NCBI RefSeq assembly: GCF_003660265.1
Contig: NZ_QXQP01000018.1
Location: 1-34,740 of the forward strand
Origin: Helicobacter mehlei
Lineage (GTDB): Bacteria > Campylobacterota > Campylobacteria > Campylobacterales > Helicobacteraceae
Reading direction: 5' to 3'
Length of the DNA: 34,740 nt
Shown here in pieces: positions 16,945 through 25,804 of this stretch. A program made the translations under genes and the position numbers. The notes beneath the pieces are model-generated. The model saw nothing but the letters and a program-made list of their open reading frames with translations. It did not search any database and was not told the origin of the DNA. Position 1 is the first letter of the stretch. Each line of letters opens with the position of its first letter.

Positions 16945-18842
16945 ATACACATAAAAATTGGTCTTTAGGTTTTTTGGGTCTGCTGAGTCTTTTGGGCGAA
17001 GAGATTTTTGCCCACCCCAAAGATGGCTACTTTGTGGAGGGTGGCTTGATGACGGGCTTGATTGAAACGCACGAATATCTAGAAGAAAGGTCCCCTTGTA
17101 GTGGGGTGGGGGTGATCTGCTCAGCATTATTCATGCGCAATGCCACACCGGTTTTTACGGCGGAAAATGTGCAATGGATAGATGGCAAAAGCAAGTTCCA
17201 ACCCGTGCGTTTTAGCACGCTCAAGCCCATTAGTGTGGGTGTTGCCAACAATGCCCTGCAAATCAAAAACATGACCGCCTACAACCTAAAAAATGTTGCG
17301 GTCTTAATGAAGTTGCCCAATGGGCAAAAAGTCCAAGTCGCCACCATTGAAAACCTGCCCCAATTTACCCAAAGTGCGATCAAACTGCGCTATGCCCCCA
17401 AGATCGCCCAAAATGGCGGGAATGCGCAATCAGAATTTAGCATCGCCTCCTCAGCAACTTCAGATGCTGAGACAACCCGGATGCTCCAAGCACTTGAGCA
17501 AATCACGGTCAATATCCAAGGCCGATTCCAAAATGTGAATGGGAATGATGCTAGTGGTTCTTGGGGTCTCAACACGGTTGAAGATGCCAAGGGCTATACC
17601 AGTGCTTTTTTGAATTTAAGCTATCTGTTCAGCTCAAAAGAGTTTAAAAATGCGGTTTTAAACACGCAATTTAACTTCGCTAATGGGCCGGGGAATAATG
17701 GGGGCCTTGCCGAATCGGTGGCCATCCCTAGAAACTTTAACGGGACTTTGCAAGACTGGCAAAAGCAGTATAAACTCACCAACAAACAAGTCTATGACCA
17801 ATACACTAGCGGAGCAAATGTGGCCATTGGTATTATTGGCCCTAATTCGGGGGCTGTCGTGGGGCTAGGGGGTCCATCTGTCTTTGGCGTGAAGCCCTAT
17901 CTTTTAAATTTTAAAAACTCAGATTATAATTTTGGTCCCTTCCAAAATACTACGGAGGCAATGGACACCATCTTGCACGAATACGGGCATGTCATGGGTT
18001 ATAGCCATGATGGGAACATGACCTACCCCAATGGGACTTTTAATTACAATGGGGGGCAAAAAAAATTTGATCTCAGTCAAAATGTAGTGAGTCCTTGCAC
18101 CGCCACGCCCCCTGCGCAGTGCAATATCCCCAATGGGGCTTGGTATCAAATGGCACCAAATGATTACACAGCAGCGGGCATGATTGGGGTGGGCTCTAAA
18201 GTGTGGTCGCAATTAGGGCAGGCTGGTCAACTCCCCATCAATTATGACAAGATTGCCCAAATGAGCGCACCGACCTATCTCTCTAACTTTATGAAAACCT
18301 TAGAAAACATGACCTCTACCAACATCTCTAACAAGGCTGCCATTGTTGGCTTTAATCTCAAAGGCGGTTACCAACAATACTGGACCAACTGGTTTGGGCT
18401 CTCCTACTATGGCATTTTTAATTACAATTTCTCCAAAAAGACGGGCTTTATCAAAAGAATTAACCAAGTTGCTTTGGGCATGGGCGTGGATATGCTCTTT
18501 GATTTCACCACCACCTACACCCACCAACATTATAAGAATAAGAAAAACACCCGCAAACTCAAGGTGCTCAAGAGCTCCTTTGGGATTTTTGGCGGGCTTA
18601 GGGCGTTGTGGAAGGGCTATGCGCTCAACACCATCGCCTTTGCCAATAGCGGGAACTTAGATGTAGCCACAGGCTTTAATTACCGCTACAAACATTCCAA
18701 ATACAGCATAGGGGTTGCTATTCCCTTAATCCCCATTAATCTTAAAGCCCGAATCAGTACCAGTCTTTTAGAAGGCTCATTACTCATCAAAGAGGGTCCT
18801 AGCCATTTCAATGTGTTTTTTAATTATGGCTGGATATTTTGA
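16941..18842 (+). CDS. Outer-membrane protein with a metzincin-type zinc motif
   Basis: 633 aa. Signal peptide to IFA (24), then HPKDGYFVEGGLMTG, the kind of mature N-terminus seen in Helicobacter outer-membrane families. The C-terminal 170 residues alternate as beta strands and end in ...NYGWIF with terminal Phe, the signal for Bam-dependent barrel insertion. Between them lies HEYGHVMGYSH (346-356), an exact HExxHxxGxxH zinc-site pattern, preceded by EAMDTIL; M408 (QMAPNDY) might serve as a Met-turn. The family resembles Hom/Hof-type proteins and its place next to mnmE recalls H. pylori, where an outer-membrane gene also lies there. Catalysis is an inference. Its stop abuts the convergent mnmE stop. 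Confidence 0.85.
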   Translation: MNTHKNWSLGFLGLLSLLGEEIFAHPKDGYFVEGGLMTGLIETHEYLEERSPCSGVGVICSALFMRNATPVFTAENVQWIDGKSKFQPVRFSTLKPISVGVANNALQIKNMTAYNLKNVAVLMKLPNGQKVQVATIENLPQFTQSAIKLRYAPKIAQNGGNAQSEFSIASSATSDAETTRMLQALEQITVNIQGRFQNVNGNDASGSWGLNTVEDAKGYTSAFLNLSYLFSSKEFKNAVLNTQFNFANGPGNNGGLAESVAIPRNFNGTLQDWQKQYKLTNKQVYDQYTSGANVAIGIIGPNSGAVVGLGGPSVFGVKPYLLNFKNSDYNFGPFQNTTEAMDTILHEYGHVMGYSHDGNMTYPNGTFNYNGGQKKFDLSQNVVSPCTATPPAQCNIPNGAWYQMAPNDYTAAGMIGVGSKVWSQLGQAGQLPINYDKIAQMSAPTYLSNFMKTLENMTSTNISNKAAIVGFNLKGGYQQYWTNWFGLSYYGIFNYNFSKKTGFIKRINQVALGMGVDMLFDFTTTYTHQHYKNKKNTRKLKVLKSSFGIFGGLRALWKGYALNTIAFANSGNLDVATGFNYRYKHSKYSIGVAIPLIPINLKARISTSLLEGSLLIKEGPSHFNVFFNYGWIF

Positions 18843-20207
18843 TCACTTGCCCAGACAAAAGCTAGAAAAGAGGGTGTTAAGCAACTCCTCCACTTGGTAG
18901 GGTTGTGTGATCTGCCCCAAACTCTCTAGGGCATCTTTAAGGTGGTAGGAAAATAACTCTAGTTCTAGGCTTGCTAGCGTGTGGGTGGCACTTGTTAAAT
19001 GCATGGTGGTCTGCTCTAGGGCTTGTTGCTGGGTCAGACTAGCTAGAATCACGCTTTCATTGGGATTATCCTCTTCAAAGAGGGGTTTTAGCAAGTCTTT
19101 TAGTAAGGGCAAGCAGGGTTGCTTGGTGTTGAGTTTGAGTGGGGGTAGGCTGGGGGGTAGGGCATTTAAAAGGGCTTGTGTGTCCAACTCTTGGGGGCAA
19201 TCATCTTTGTTTAAAATCACACCTATTATTTTGTCTTGTTGTGCCCCCAAAAGCTCTAAAATATGCTGATCTTGGCTATCTAGGGGAGCAGAGAGATCAA
19301 AAAGGGCTAAAATAATATCACTCTCTTGCATGCTTTTTAAACTCTTGGCAATCCCTAGAGACTCGATTGCATCGCTGGCATGCCGGATGCCTGCCGTGTC
19401 AATGATTCTTAAACAACTCCCATAAAGGCTAATGATTTCCTCAATGGTATCTCTTGTGGTGCCCGCTATTGGGCTCACCAAAGCGCGTTCCTCTAAGAGC
19501 AAAGCATTTAAAAAGGAACTTTTGCCCACATTGGGCTTACCCACAATGCAGAGTTTATAGCCCTCCAAGCGTGTGCTTTGGGATTTGGAAATCTCTAAAG
19601 TGCTTTGTAATTGATCTAAGGTGGCTTGTAATTTTGCCTGCATGGTGCCGCTCAAATTAAGGGGTAAGTCCTCCTCGGCATAATCGATCAACACCTCGCT
19701 ACTAGCCAGCAACTCTAAAAGAGCGGTGCGCGTGCTTTGTACGAAGTCTCTTAATGCACCTTTGAGTTGCTTGGCCATCATTTTAACACTTTTTTCGCTC
19801 TTAGCCTCAATGAGTCTTGCTAGTGCCTCCACTTGGGAAAAATCCAAGCGCCCATTTAAAAACGCCCTTTTGCTAAATTCGCCCGCTTGCGCCAAATACG
19901 CACCTTGCGCCAAACAAGCTTGCAAAATAAGCCGTGTTACCACGATCCCCCCATGGCATTGGATTTCCACGACCTCCTCACCCGTGTAGCTATGCGGGGC
20001 TTTGAAGTAAAGGGCTAGGCAGGTATCTAACAGATCGCCCTGTAAATCATGGATGCTCACCAGCGTGGCAAGTCTGGGGGTGAAATGCTCTCTATGCGTG
20101 AGCGCGCGTAAAATAGGCAAACTCAAAGCACCGCTCATTTTAACAATGGCAATCGCACCTTGTCCGGGCGTGGTTGCAATGGCGGCAATAGTGCTATTTG
20201 AAGTCAT
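18843..20207 (-). CDS. mnmE: tRNA uridine-5-carboxymethylaminomethyl modification GTPase
   Basis: 454 aa. N-terminal tetrahydrofolate-binding domain (1-118), helical domain split around a G domain with GKPNVGKS (223-230) and DTAG (270-273), and the C-terminal CLGK whose Cys is the family signature. With MnmG it modifies U34 of tRNAs reading NNA/NNG codons such as the Lys, Glu and Gln tRNAs. Last gene of the block jag-mnmE; its ATG lies inside the end of the jag-like gene (14-nt overlap). It converges on the outer-membrane gene with no intervening base and no terminator. Confidence 0.97.
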   Translation of the reverse strand: MTSNSTIAAIATTPGQGAIAIVKMSGALSLPILRALTHREHFTPRLATLVSIHDLQGDLLDTCLALYFKAPHSYTGEEVVEIQCHGGIVVTRLILQACLAQGAYLAQAGEFSKRAFLNGRLDFSQVEALARLIEAKSEKSVKMMAKQLKGALRDFVQSTRTALLELLASSEVLIDYAEEDLPLNLSGTMQAKLQATLDQLQSTLEISKSQSTRLEGYKLCIVGKPNVGKSSFLNALLLEERALVSPIAGTTRDTIEEIISLYGSCLRIIDTAGIRHASDAIESLGIAKSLKSMQESDIILALFDLSAPLDSQDQHILELLGAQQDKIIGVILNKDDCPQELDTQALLNALPPSLPPLKLNTKQPCLPLLKDLLKPLFEEDNPNESVILASLTQQQALEQTTMHLTSATHTLASLELELFSYHLKDALESLGQITQPYQVEELLNTLFSSFCLGK

Positions 20208-20877
20208 TAATCACAACAAAACGCTCATTACTGCTATTGGTTTGGCATGTGATGTGTTTGTTGGGGAAAGTTTCGCGCAGGCGTTTGAGGGCGATGTGGA
20301 TCAGCATGCCATCTAGGGGCTTGGTCTGTGCCTTGCCCACTTCGTGGATTTGCATGATAATGCCTTGCAAATAGGACTCCATCATCTCCTCTTGATCTTT
20401 TAAGAAATGCGCCACTTCTAGGCGGACATTGTAGCCGTATTTTTGGTGAATCCAATTAAAGAGCAGATAAGATAAGGCATTGAATCGATACCCCTTTTCC
20501 CCAATTACCAACGCCGAATCGGGTCCGTTAAGCTCAATATAAAGCGTGTTGGAATCGCATAATTCCACTTTGATTTGATCGATTTGGTAGGGCAAATAGC
20601 TCAAAAGAGTGCATAATTCCTCTTTGATCTCGGCTACCTTGTCATTTTTATCGTCTAGGGGGGTGGCTTTGGGAGTGCACACAGGTAGGGGTGGGGGTGG
20701 AGGCTTGGGTTTTTCTTTGATACAAACCTCAATGATGGCTTCTTTTCTGCCAAAGCCCAAGAAACCATGCGCGGGGGCTTGGATGATCTCATATTGCAAG
20801 TCTAACACCGAACAGCCCAGCTCTGAAGAGGCTTTGATGATCGCTTCTTCTAGGGTTTTTGCATGGATTGTTTTCAT
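20194..20877 (-). CDS. jag: Jag/KhpB-like RNA-binding protein
   Basis: 227 aa. Jag-N domain at residues 1-50 (KTIHAKTLEEAIIKASSELG, then FGRKEAIIEV), a Pro-rich linker, a KH domain about 100-165 with the GEKGYRFNALSYLLFNW signature, and an R3H-like end (SSNERFVVINDF). The family binds RNA at the membrane and works with YidC, which is encoded 1 nt upstream. The coding order yidC-jag-mnmE is conserved well beyond Helicobacter. The protein partner and RNA targets in this organism are unknown. Confidence 0.9.
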   Translation of the reverse strand: MKTIHAKTLEEAIIKASSELGCSVLDLQYEIIQAPAHGFLGFGRKEAIIEVCIKEKPKPPPPPLPVCTPKATPLDDKNDKVAEIKEELCTLLSYLPYQIDQIKVELCDSNTLYIELNGPDSALVIGEKGYRFNALSYLLFNWIHQKYGYNVRLEVAHFLKDQEEMMESYLQGIIMQIHEVGKAQTKPLDGMLIHIALKRLRETFPNKHITCQTNSSNERFVVINDFK

Positions 20878-20878
20878 A

Positions 20879-22552
20879 TTAACCTTTGTTGTAGGTTGTG
20901 GGCTTATGTTCTTCGATTTGCTGGGCTTTGCGTTTCTCTAGAATTTGGTTGATCGCCCATTGTTGGAAAATAGAAAAGACATTGTTGATTGTCCAATAGA
21001 GCACCAGCCCGGCAGGGAAGGTGATGAGAAAGAGGGTGAAAAAGACCGGCAAGAGTTTAAAAATCTTAGCTTGCGTGGGGTCGGTGATAGTGCTAGGCGT
21101 GATGACTTGGTGGGCATACATAGACAAACCCATCAACAAGGGCAAAATCAAATAAGGGTCCATCACCGAGAGATCGTGAATCCACAAAATCCAGCCCGCA
21201 CTCTTGAGTTCCACAGCGTTGTAAAGCACGCGGTAAATCGCAAAGAAGACGGGGATTTGCAAGAGCAAGGGCAAACACCCTCCCAAGGGGTTAGCCCCAT
21301 GTTTTTTATAAAGTTGCATCAAGTGCATTTGCATTTTTTGGGGATCGCCCTTGTATTTTTCTTGAATCTCTTTCATCTTGGGCGTTAAATCTTTGATCTT
21401 TTGCATGCTCACCATGCCCTTATAGCTCAAGGGGTAGAGGATGACACGCACAATTAAAGTTAATAAAATGATCGCCCAACCCCAGTTGTGGGTGTAGCTA
21501 TACAGATAGTCCAAGAGTAAAAACACGGGACGGGCAAAAAAGGTGATGATCCCATATTCCACCACATCGCCCAGTTCGGGAGCAATTTGTTTTAAGAGGC
21601 GGTGATCTTTGGGGCCAATATAGCCATGTAATTGCGTGTTGCCATTGAAAGAGACAAAGGGGAGAGGGTTTTTACTGCCTGCTTGGCTATCCACTAAGGC
21701 ATTGAGATTTTTAGCAAAGAAAAGCGAAGTGTAGTAACGATCCACGCTGGCAATAAAGGCGACATTGTGGAAGGATTGGGTTTGCTTGACTTTGCCATCC
21801 TCAAGCTTTTCTAATTTGTCATCTTGAGTGCCTAAGAGCACGCCATGGAAGGCATACCCGTCTGCATCCGCCACAGGGCGCGAGCCATTGGAGAGAACAT
21901 AGGCACTATTGAGCAACCCCCTTTTTGGCGTGATCTCAATTTTAAGATCATAGGTCAAATTGGGGTAAAAGGTGAGGATTTTTTTGAGCTCTAATTGGGG
22001 GAGCTCTTGGGTGAGCGTGAGGGTTTTAGCACTCTTGTTGATCTCAAGGGTGCTGGTGGAGGCGTGGTAACTTTGTTTGAAGGCTTCTTGATTGAGCGTT
22101 GTATCTACAAATCTGAGTTCTAGGGGTTTTAAAGCATCTATGCCTAGTAAGGGGAGTTTGCTTAGAGGTTCTAGGGGTTTTGGATTAAAGCCAAAGAGGC
22201 GTTTGAGGTGATCGATCAAATCCTCTTGTTTGGAGGCAATGAATTTTTTATTTTTTAAATAGACTTGGGCGATACGCCCTAAGTTGTCAATCTCAATCTC
22301 CATCTCTGCGGATTGCACCCGTGCAATGATGGGGCTTGTGGCATTGGGGGCTTGGATATTGGCGTTATGACTAGGGGCTTGGGGGGTGGAGCTACTGGCT
22401 GTGGGCGTGGTGGGTGCGCTATTACTTGGGGTTTGGTGTGTTGGGGTGGGCTTTTGGGTTGGGGTGGGTTGCTGGAAATAATAGCTATAAATGGTTAAAA
22501 AGATAAAGGAGAGCGCAACGGCTAGAATGAGTTTTAAATTATTGTCTTTCAC
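20879..22552 (-). CDS. yidC: Membrane protein insertase YidC
   Basis: 557 aa, Gram-negative type: N-terminal membrane anchor (residues 8-25), a Thr/Pro/Ser-rich linker (27-70), a large periplasmic beta domain, then five C-terminal spans with the catalytic-groove pattern (WGWAIILLTLIVRVILYPLS, with the groove arginine) from about residue 345. Starts at GTG 22552, which overlaps the yidD end by 14 nt. YidC inserts inner-membrane proteins alone or with SecYEG. The proline-rich linker makes the plus strand here G-rich (22441-22468). Confidence 0.96.
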   Translation of the reverse strand: MKDNNLKLILAVALSFIFLTIYSYYFQQPTPTQKPTPTHQTPSNSAPTTPTASSSTPQAPSHNANIQAPNATSPIIARVQSAEMEIEIDNLGRIAQVYLKNKKFIASKQEDLIDHLKRLFGFNPKPLEPLSKLPLLGIDALKPLELRFVDTTLNQEAFKQSYHASTSTLEINKSAKTLTLTQELPQLELKKILTFYPNLTYDLKIEITPKRGLLNSAYVLSNGSRPVADADGYAFHGVLLGTQDDKLEKLEDGKVKQTQSFHNVAFIASVDRYYTSLFFAKNLNALVDSQAGSKNPLPFVSFNGNTQLHGYIGPKDHRLLKQIAPELGDVVEYGIITFFARPVFLLLDYLYSYTHNWGWAIILLTLIVRVILYPLSYKGMVSMQKIKDLTPKMKEIQEKYKGDPQKMQMHLMQLYKKHGANPLGGCLPLLLQIPVFFAIYRVLYNAVELKSAGWILWIHDLSVMDPYLILPLLMGLSMYAHQVITPSTITDPTQAKIFKLLPVFFTLFLITFPAGLVLYWTINNVFSIFQQWAINQILEKRKAQQIEEHKPTTYNKG

Positions 22553-22880
22553 TATGGACCTTGAGGATGTAGTAAGGGGAGGGGGTTTTGGGGTTTAAGG
22601 GCACTAAGAAATACGCCAAGGTAACTTCTTTGGGGGCGCAAAACATGGGTTGGATATGTTTAGAGCCAACAGGGTAGGCAATCCCGCCTGAAGTGTAGGG
22701 GTGGCAGGATAAAATGCGTTTGGCAATTTTATAGAGGGCTTTAGGGAGACTCTCACAATGGATGAGCCAAAGGGCATAAGCCGAACAAGTAGGGTAGTAG
22801 CGGCAACAAGCAGGCTTGAAAGCCGAAAAATACCTATAGAGACGCAGGAGTCTTTTAAGAAGTGGGGCTAAAAGAGCCAT
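22539..22880 (-). CDS. yidD: Membrane protein insertion efficiency factor YidD
   Basis: 113 aa. The pattern FKPACCRYYPTCSAYALWLI (residues 20-39), then LPKALYKIAKRILSCHPYTSGG and a PV end is diagnostic of YidD (DUF37). Small, amphipathic, inner-membrane associated; assists YidC-dependent insertion. Overlaps rnpA (26 nt) and yidC (14 nt), so the three are co-translated. The tail after residue 75 is longer than in E. coli. Confidence 0.93.
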   Translation of the reverse strand: MALLAPLLKRLLRLYRYFSAFKPACCRYYPTCSAYALWLIHCESLPKALYKIAKRILSCHPYTSGGIAYPVGSKHIQPMFCAPKEVTLAYFLVPLNPKTPSPYYILKVHSERQ

Positions 22881-23226
22881 GTTTTCTCTTAACCTTTAGG
22901 GGTTTTGCCAAACAAGCCAGTATCTGTTCTTTTAATTCCTGATAGCTCAAGGTATCAATACCCGCTTTAGCTACAAATACAATGGCTTGTTTTTCTATGA
23001 GCGCATGCCTTAAGATCGCCCGCACGCGCCGTTTGATCAAATTACGGCAAACCGCATTCCCAACTTTTTTAGAAACACTCAAACCCAGCAGGGAGGCAGA
23101 GGGGTGGTTAAAAAAAACACCATGCTGGCCCAAGCGCAAGCAATGCATCACAAAGAGCGGGTGGTGTTTTTTAACACCCTTTTTATAGACATAGCTAAAT
23201 TGTCGGGTTGTTTTTAACGATTGCAC
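22855..23226 (-). CDS. rnpA: Ribonuclease P protein component
   Basis: 123 aa. LKTTRQFSYVYKKGVKK at the start and LGLSVSKKVGNAVCRNLIKRRVRAILR (shown here as LSVSKKVGNAVCRNLIKRR) at residues about 48-75, the basic RNR helix that contacts RNase P RNA. GTG 23226 is the only usable start and lies 7 nt after the rpmH stop, with no good ribosome site, which implies coupling to rpmH translation. Matures tRNA 5' ends together with the RNA subunit, which is not in this window. Confidence 0.95.
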   Translation of the reverse strand: MQSLKTTRQFSYVYKKGVKKHHPLFVMHCLRLGQHGVFFNHPSASLLGLSVSKKVGNAVCRNLIKRRVRAILRHALIEKQAIVFVAKAGIDTLSYQELKEQILACLAKPLKVKRKHGSFSPTS

Positions 23227-23233
23227 TCAACAA

Positions 23234-23368
23234 TCAAACGGCGAGTTGTTTGCGGCCCTTTGCTCTCCTAGCATTGATCACCTTGCGCCCATTCTTGGTT
23301 TTCATGCGCACTAAGAAACCATGTGTGCGCTTGCGGGGGGTGTTGTGGGGTTGGTAGGTGCGCTTCAT
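23234..23368 (-). CDS. rpmH: Ribosomal protein L34
   Basis: 44 aa, too short for most gene finders. [18 protein letters not shown], then [20 protein letters not shown] and a QLAV end: textbook L34. ATG 23368 follows AAAGGA by 5 nt. It leads the rpmH-rnpA-yidD-yidC-jag-mnmE string, which is among the most conserved in bacteria. Confidence 0.98.
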   Translation of the reverse strand: MKRTYQPHNTPRKRTHGFLVRMKTKNGRKVINARRAKGRKQLAV

Positions 23369-23402
23369 TTTAATCCTTTAAAAAACCAAAAAATATCGTG
23401 GC

Positions 23403-23408
23403 ATTCTA
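23403..23408 (-). promoter_or_regulatory. -10 box (TAGAAT) for rpmH and following genes
   Basis: TAGAAT on the minus strand, preceded by GGC, lies 35 nt before the rpmH ATG in the 68-nt gap after exbD. It is the only clear promoter for the rpmH-mnmE string. Confidence 0.5.
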
Positions 23409-23436
23409 GCCTAACTTCTCTAAAAACTATCTAAAA

Positions 23437-23835
23437 TCACGGGTTTTTGTTCTTATCCTCGACTAAAATGTAAAGCTGGTTTAAGTGGTTGGTTTGCAAC
23501 AAATCCACTACCTTAACAAAACTATCCAAATTGCTATCTTTATCGCCTTGTAAAATAATGGGCGTGTCTTTGGCATAGCCCCTTACAGTGCGCTTGAGCG
23601 TCTCAAAACTCACTTTTTGTTTGTTGAGGTAAAACTCGCCCTTATGCGAAATGGCGATATTGACTTGCTTTTTATTCAGCACATCTTGAGCATTGTCCGA
23701 ACTTTTATCTACTTTGGGGATATTGATGGGCAACTTGGAGGTCTGCACAAAAGAGGCGGTGGTGAGCACAATTACCAAGAGCACAAGCATAATGTCGATA
23801 AAGGGAACGACATTCATGGAGTCTATTTTTTTCAT
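23437..23835 (-). CDS. exbD: ExbD/TolR-type proton channel subunit
   Basis: 132 aa. One N-terminal membrane span (residues about 10-30, VVPFIDIMLVLLVIVLTTA) containing the conserved Asp (FID, D14) that carries protons; the rest is a periplasmic domain (LPINIPKVDKS onward). Works with ExbB to energise TonB- or TolA-dependent processes. No tonB or tolA gene is next to it, so the partner is encoded elsewhere. Its ATG shares a base with the exbB stop. Confidence 0.93.
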   Translation of the reverse strand: MKKIDSMNVVPFIDIMLVLLVIVLTTASFVQTSKLPINIPKVDKSSDNAQDVLNKKQVNIAISHKGEFYLNKQKVSFETLKRTVRGYAKDTPIILQGDKDSNLDSFVKVVDLLQTNHLNQLYILVEDKNKNP

Positions 23836-24323
23836 CAGTCTATATCCAAGCGGTTATAGGAGTTTTCCTCTGTAGCGGGGTTGTGGTAGATGTCCCACTT
23901 GGTCATGATCACCTCACTTTTACGCACCAGCATGTTATAAATCACCACAGAGGGGATTGCCACAATCAAGCCCATACCCGTAGCTTTGAGCGCAAGAGCC
24001 AGACCGACCATGATTGCCTTAGTATCCACCGCACCCGTATTGCCCAAATCAATAAAAGTGAGCATGATCCCCGTAACGGTCCCTAACAACCCGATGTAGG
24101 GCGCATTCGAGCCAATGGTCGCCACCAAAGTTAAACGGCGGTGCAAATCAAGTTCTAATTTGCGTTTGTCCATGTAATCATCCACCCGCATGGTGGCATA
24201 AAACCACACCCGCTCAATGCCAATGGCGATCACAATCACTGAGAGGAATGCCAAAAATCCTAAAATCCCATATTCCACCATTTCTTTCATCAAAGTCCAA
24301 GAACCCATCATATCTTTCATCAA
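23835..24323 (-). CDS. exbB: ExbB/TolQ-type proton channel subunit
   Basis: 162 aa with three membrane spans (about 17-37, 88-110, 120-142) and the typical cytosolic loop. The segment IGSNAPYIGLLGTVTGIMLTF matches the MotA/TolQ/ExbB signature (shown partly: APYIGLLGTVTGIM); LALKATGMGLIVAIPSVVIYN forms the last span. Overlaps smpB by 4 nt upstream and exbD by 1 nt downstream. Short form of the family, as in H. pylori. Confidence 0.94.
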   Translation of the reverse strand: MMKDMMGSWTLMKEMVEYGILGFLAFLSVIVIAIGIERVWFYATMRVDDYMDKRKLELDLHRRLTLVATIGSNAPYIGLLGTVTGIMLTFIDLGNTGAVDTKAIMVGLALALKATGMGLIVAIPSVVIYNMLVRKSEVIMTKWDIYHNPATEENSYNRLDID

Positions 24324-24781
24324 GAACCTTTAGCGTGATTTTTAAAGGCCATTTTAGCATCTATTTCCAACGCCTTTTTCTTCATGTCCTCCCTTTTGTC
24401 ATAAAGCTTTTTCCCTTTAACCAAAGCAATTTGGAGTTTGACACGGTTTTTTTGGTTAAAATACAATTTCAACGCCACAATGCTCAAGCGTTGTTGCCCC
24501 ACTTGGTTAAACCACTTGCGTAATTGCTTTTTGTGCAAGAGCAACTTTCTAGAACGCCTCTCATCAGGTCTGTAGTAGGTGTTTGTATTTGCCAAGTGCG
24601 CCACATGCATGCCAAATAAAAAAGCCTCACCGCGCACGATCCTAACAAAATTATCCTTTAAATTCACCCTACCCATTCTAATCGCCTTGACCTCAGAACC
24701 TGCCAGCACAATCCCCGCCTCTAGACTTTCTAAAATCTCATAATCAAAGTAGGCCTTTTTATTGCGCACGACCTCTTTCAT
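24320..24781 (-). CDS. smpB: SsrA-binding protein SmpB
   Basis: 153 aa. NKKAYFDYEILESLEAGIVL, GSEVKAIRMGRVNLKDNFV and the basic KRREDMKKKALEID-type tail (here YDKREDMKKKALEIDAKMAF) identify SmpB, the tmRNA partner in ribosome rescue. tmRNA itself is not in the window. Overlaps ispE by 4 nt and exbB by 4 nt. Confidence 0.96.
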   Translation of the reverse strand: MKEVVRNKKAYFDYEILESLEAGIVLAGSEVKAIRMGRVNLKDNFVRIVRGEAFLFGMHVAHLANTNTYYRPDERRSRKLLLHKKQLRKWFNQVGQQRLSIVALKLYFNQKNRVKLQIALVKGKKLYDKREDMKKKALEIDAKMAFKNHAKGS

Positions 24782-25554
24782 GCACTCCCCTTAAGCGTAA
24801 AAAAGCTACCCCCACTCCCGCTAAAAAACCAATGTGGGGGTAATTGCTTGTCCAGTTGCGCTAGCTTGGGATAAGCTTTTAATGCGGGGGTGAGCAGATC
24901 ATTTAAGGCACTACGACCATATTTTTTTAGTAGTTGGTCGCTAGGCAAATGCATACCCCCAAAGGGGCTGGTCTTTTCAAAGAGGGCATAAACCCTAGCG
25001 GTTTGGCAAGCCATGGGGGGGGTTAAAATCTCCCACTCTAGTGGGGGTTCTTCAAAGGGGCTGACCCATTCGCCCCGACCATAGACATGCGCACTTGGAT
25101 AACCCGAAATAAAAAAATTCACATCGCTCCCCACCTGTGCCCCGATTGCATAGCATTCAGGCAAGCTCAAATCTAGGTTTAAATGCCTATTGAGCTGGGC
25201 TAAGAGCACGCCCGCATCCGCACTCCCCCCGCCTAAGCCCGCTTGGGTGGGGATGTGCTTTTCGACCTCTACATGGAGGGTATCCAGGAGTTTTAAAAGG
25301 CTGGGGGGGGTTTGTTTAGCCTGCAAGTGGCACTTTAAGACTTGGAGCATTTGATAAATGGTGTTCTCTTGCAAAGCACAACCAAAATTACCCTTAAGGG
25401 CAAATGCCGATCCGGCTTGGATAGATACAAAATCCTTAAAGGTATTTTTCACCAGCACAAGCCTAGAAATCAAGGTGTGATAACCCCCATGTAGCCCTAA
25501 GATTTTTAAAAAGACATTGATCTTAGGATAGACCTCAAAACTAAAGGGGATCAC
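24778..25554 (-). CDS. ispE: 4-diphosphocytidyl-2-C-methyl-D-erythritol kinase
   Basis: 258 aa GHMP kinase of the MEP isoprenoid pathway. The ATP loop [20 protein letters not shown] (residues 96-115) and the N-terminal [14 protein letters not shown] are clear; the C-terminal [10 protein letters not shown] is the third family motif. Slightly short for IspE, as in H. pylori. Two G8 runs (25015-25022 and 25303-25310, encoding PP) lie inside; as an essential gene they are unlikely to be phase-variable. Overlaps csrA by 4 nt. Confidence 0.94.
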   Translation of the reverse strand: MIPFSFEVYPKINVFLKILGLHGGYHTLISRLVLVKNTFKDFVSIQAGSAFALKGNFGCALQENTIYQMLQVLKCHLQAKQTPPSLLKLLDTLHVEVEKHIPTQAGLGGGSADAGVLLAQLNRHLNLDLSLPECYAIGAQVGSDVNFFISGYPSAHVYGRGEWVSPFEEPPLEWEILTPPMACQTARVYALFEKTSPFGGMHLPSDQLLKKYGRSALNDLLTPALKAYPKLAQLDKQLPPHWFFSGSGGSFFTLKGSA

Positions 25555-25793
25555 TTCAATTTACCCAGTTGGATGGATTGCCCCATACCCACCAACACCT
25601 CATCGCTCACCGCTTGGGAAGCCTTTTGATTCTCAGAGGCAACTGCTTCTTTAAGCTCAGAGCGCAAGATTAAGGTATGGGCTGGGGCTTGGAAACCTAA
25701 TTTGACATTGCCCTTGTCAATGGAAACCACCTTGATATAAATATCCTCCCCAATCACCACCCCCTCGCCTAGCTTTCTGGCCAAAATTAACAC
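25551..25793 (-). CDS. csrA: Carbon storage regulator CsrA
   Basis: 80 aa. [20 protein letters not shown], then [18 protein letters not shown]: the standard CsrA beta dimer with R6 and the GxxxxxP..x..R region kept; a C-terminal extension of about 18 residues is longer than in E. coli. Post-transcriptional regulator that binds GGA motifs in leaders; it controls virulence and motility genes in H. pylori. Starts at GTG 25793, and no FliW gene is nearby. Lies between ppiA and ispE in an unbroken operon. Confidence 0.95.
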   Translation of the reverse strand: MLILARKLGEGVVIGEDIYIKVVSIDKGNVKLGFQAPAHTLILRSELKEAVASENQKASQAVSDEVLVGMGQSIQLGKLK

Positions 25794-25804
25794 GGCATCT
25801 TGCC

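Noticed and set aside
18840-18845. Bidirectional terminator between the outer-membrane gene and mnmE
   Set aside because: The two stop codons are directly adjacent and no hairpin with U-tract exists around them.
25015-25310. Two G8 runs in ispE as phase-variation switches
   Set aside because: IspE is an essential enzyme, the frame is intact and the runs encode ordinary PP pairs.
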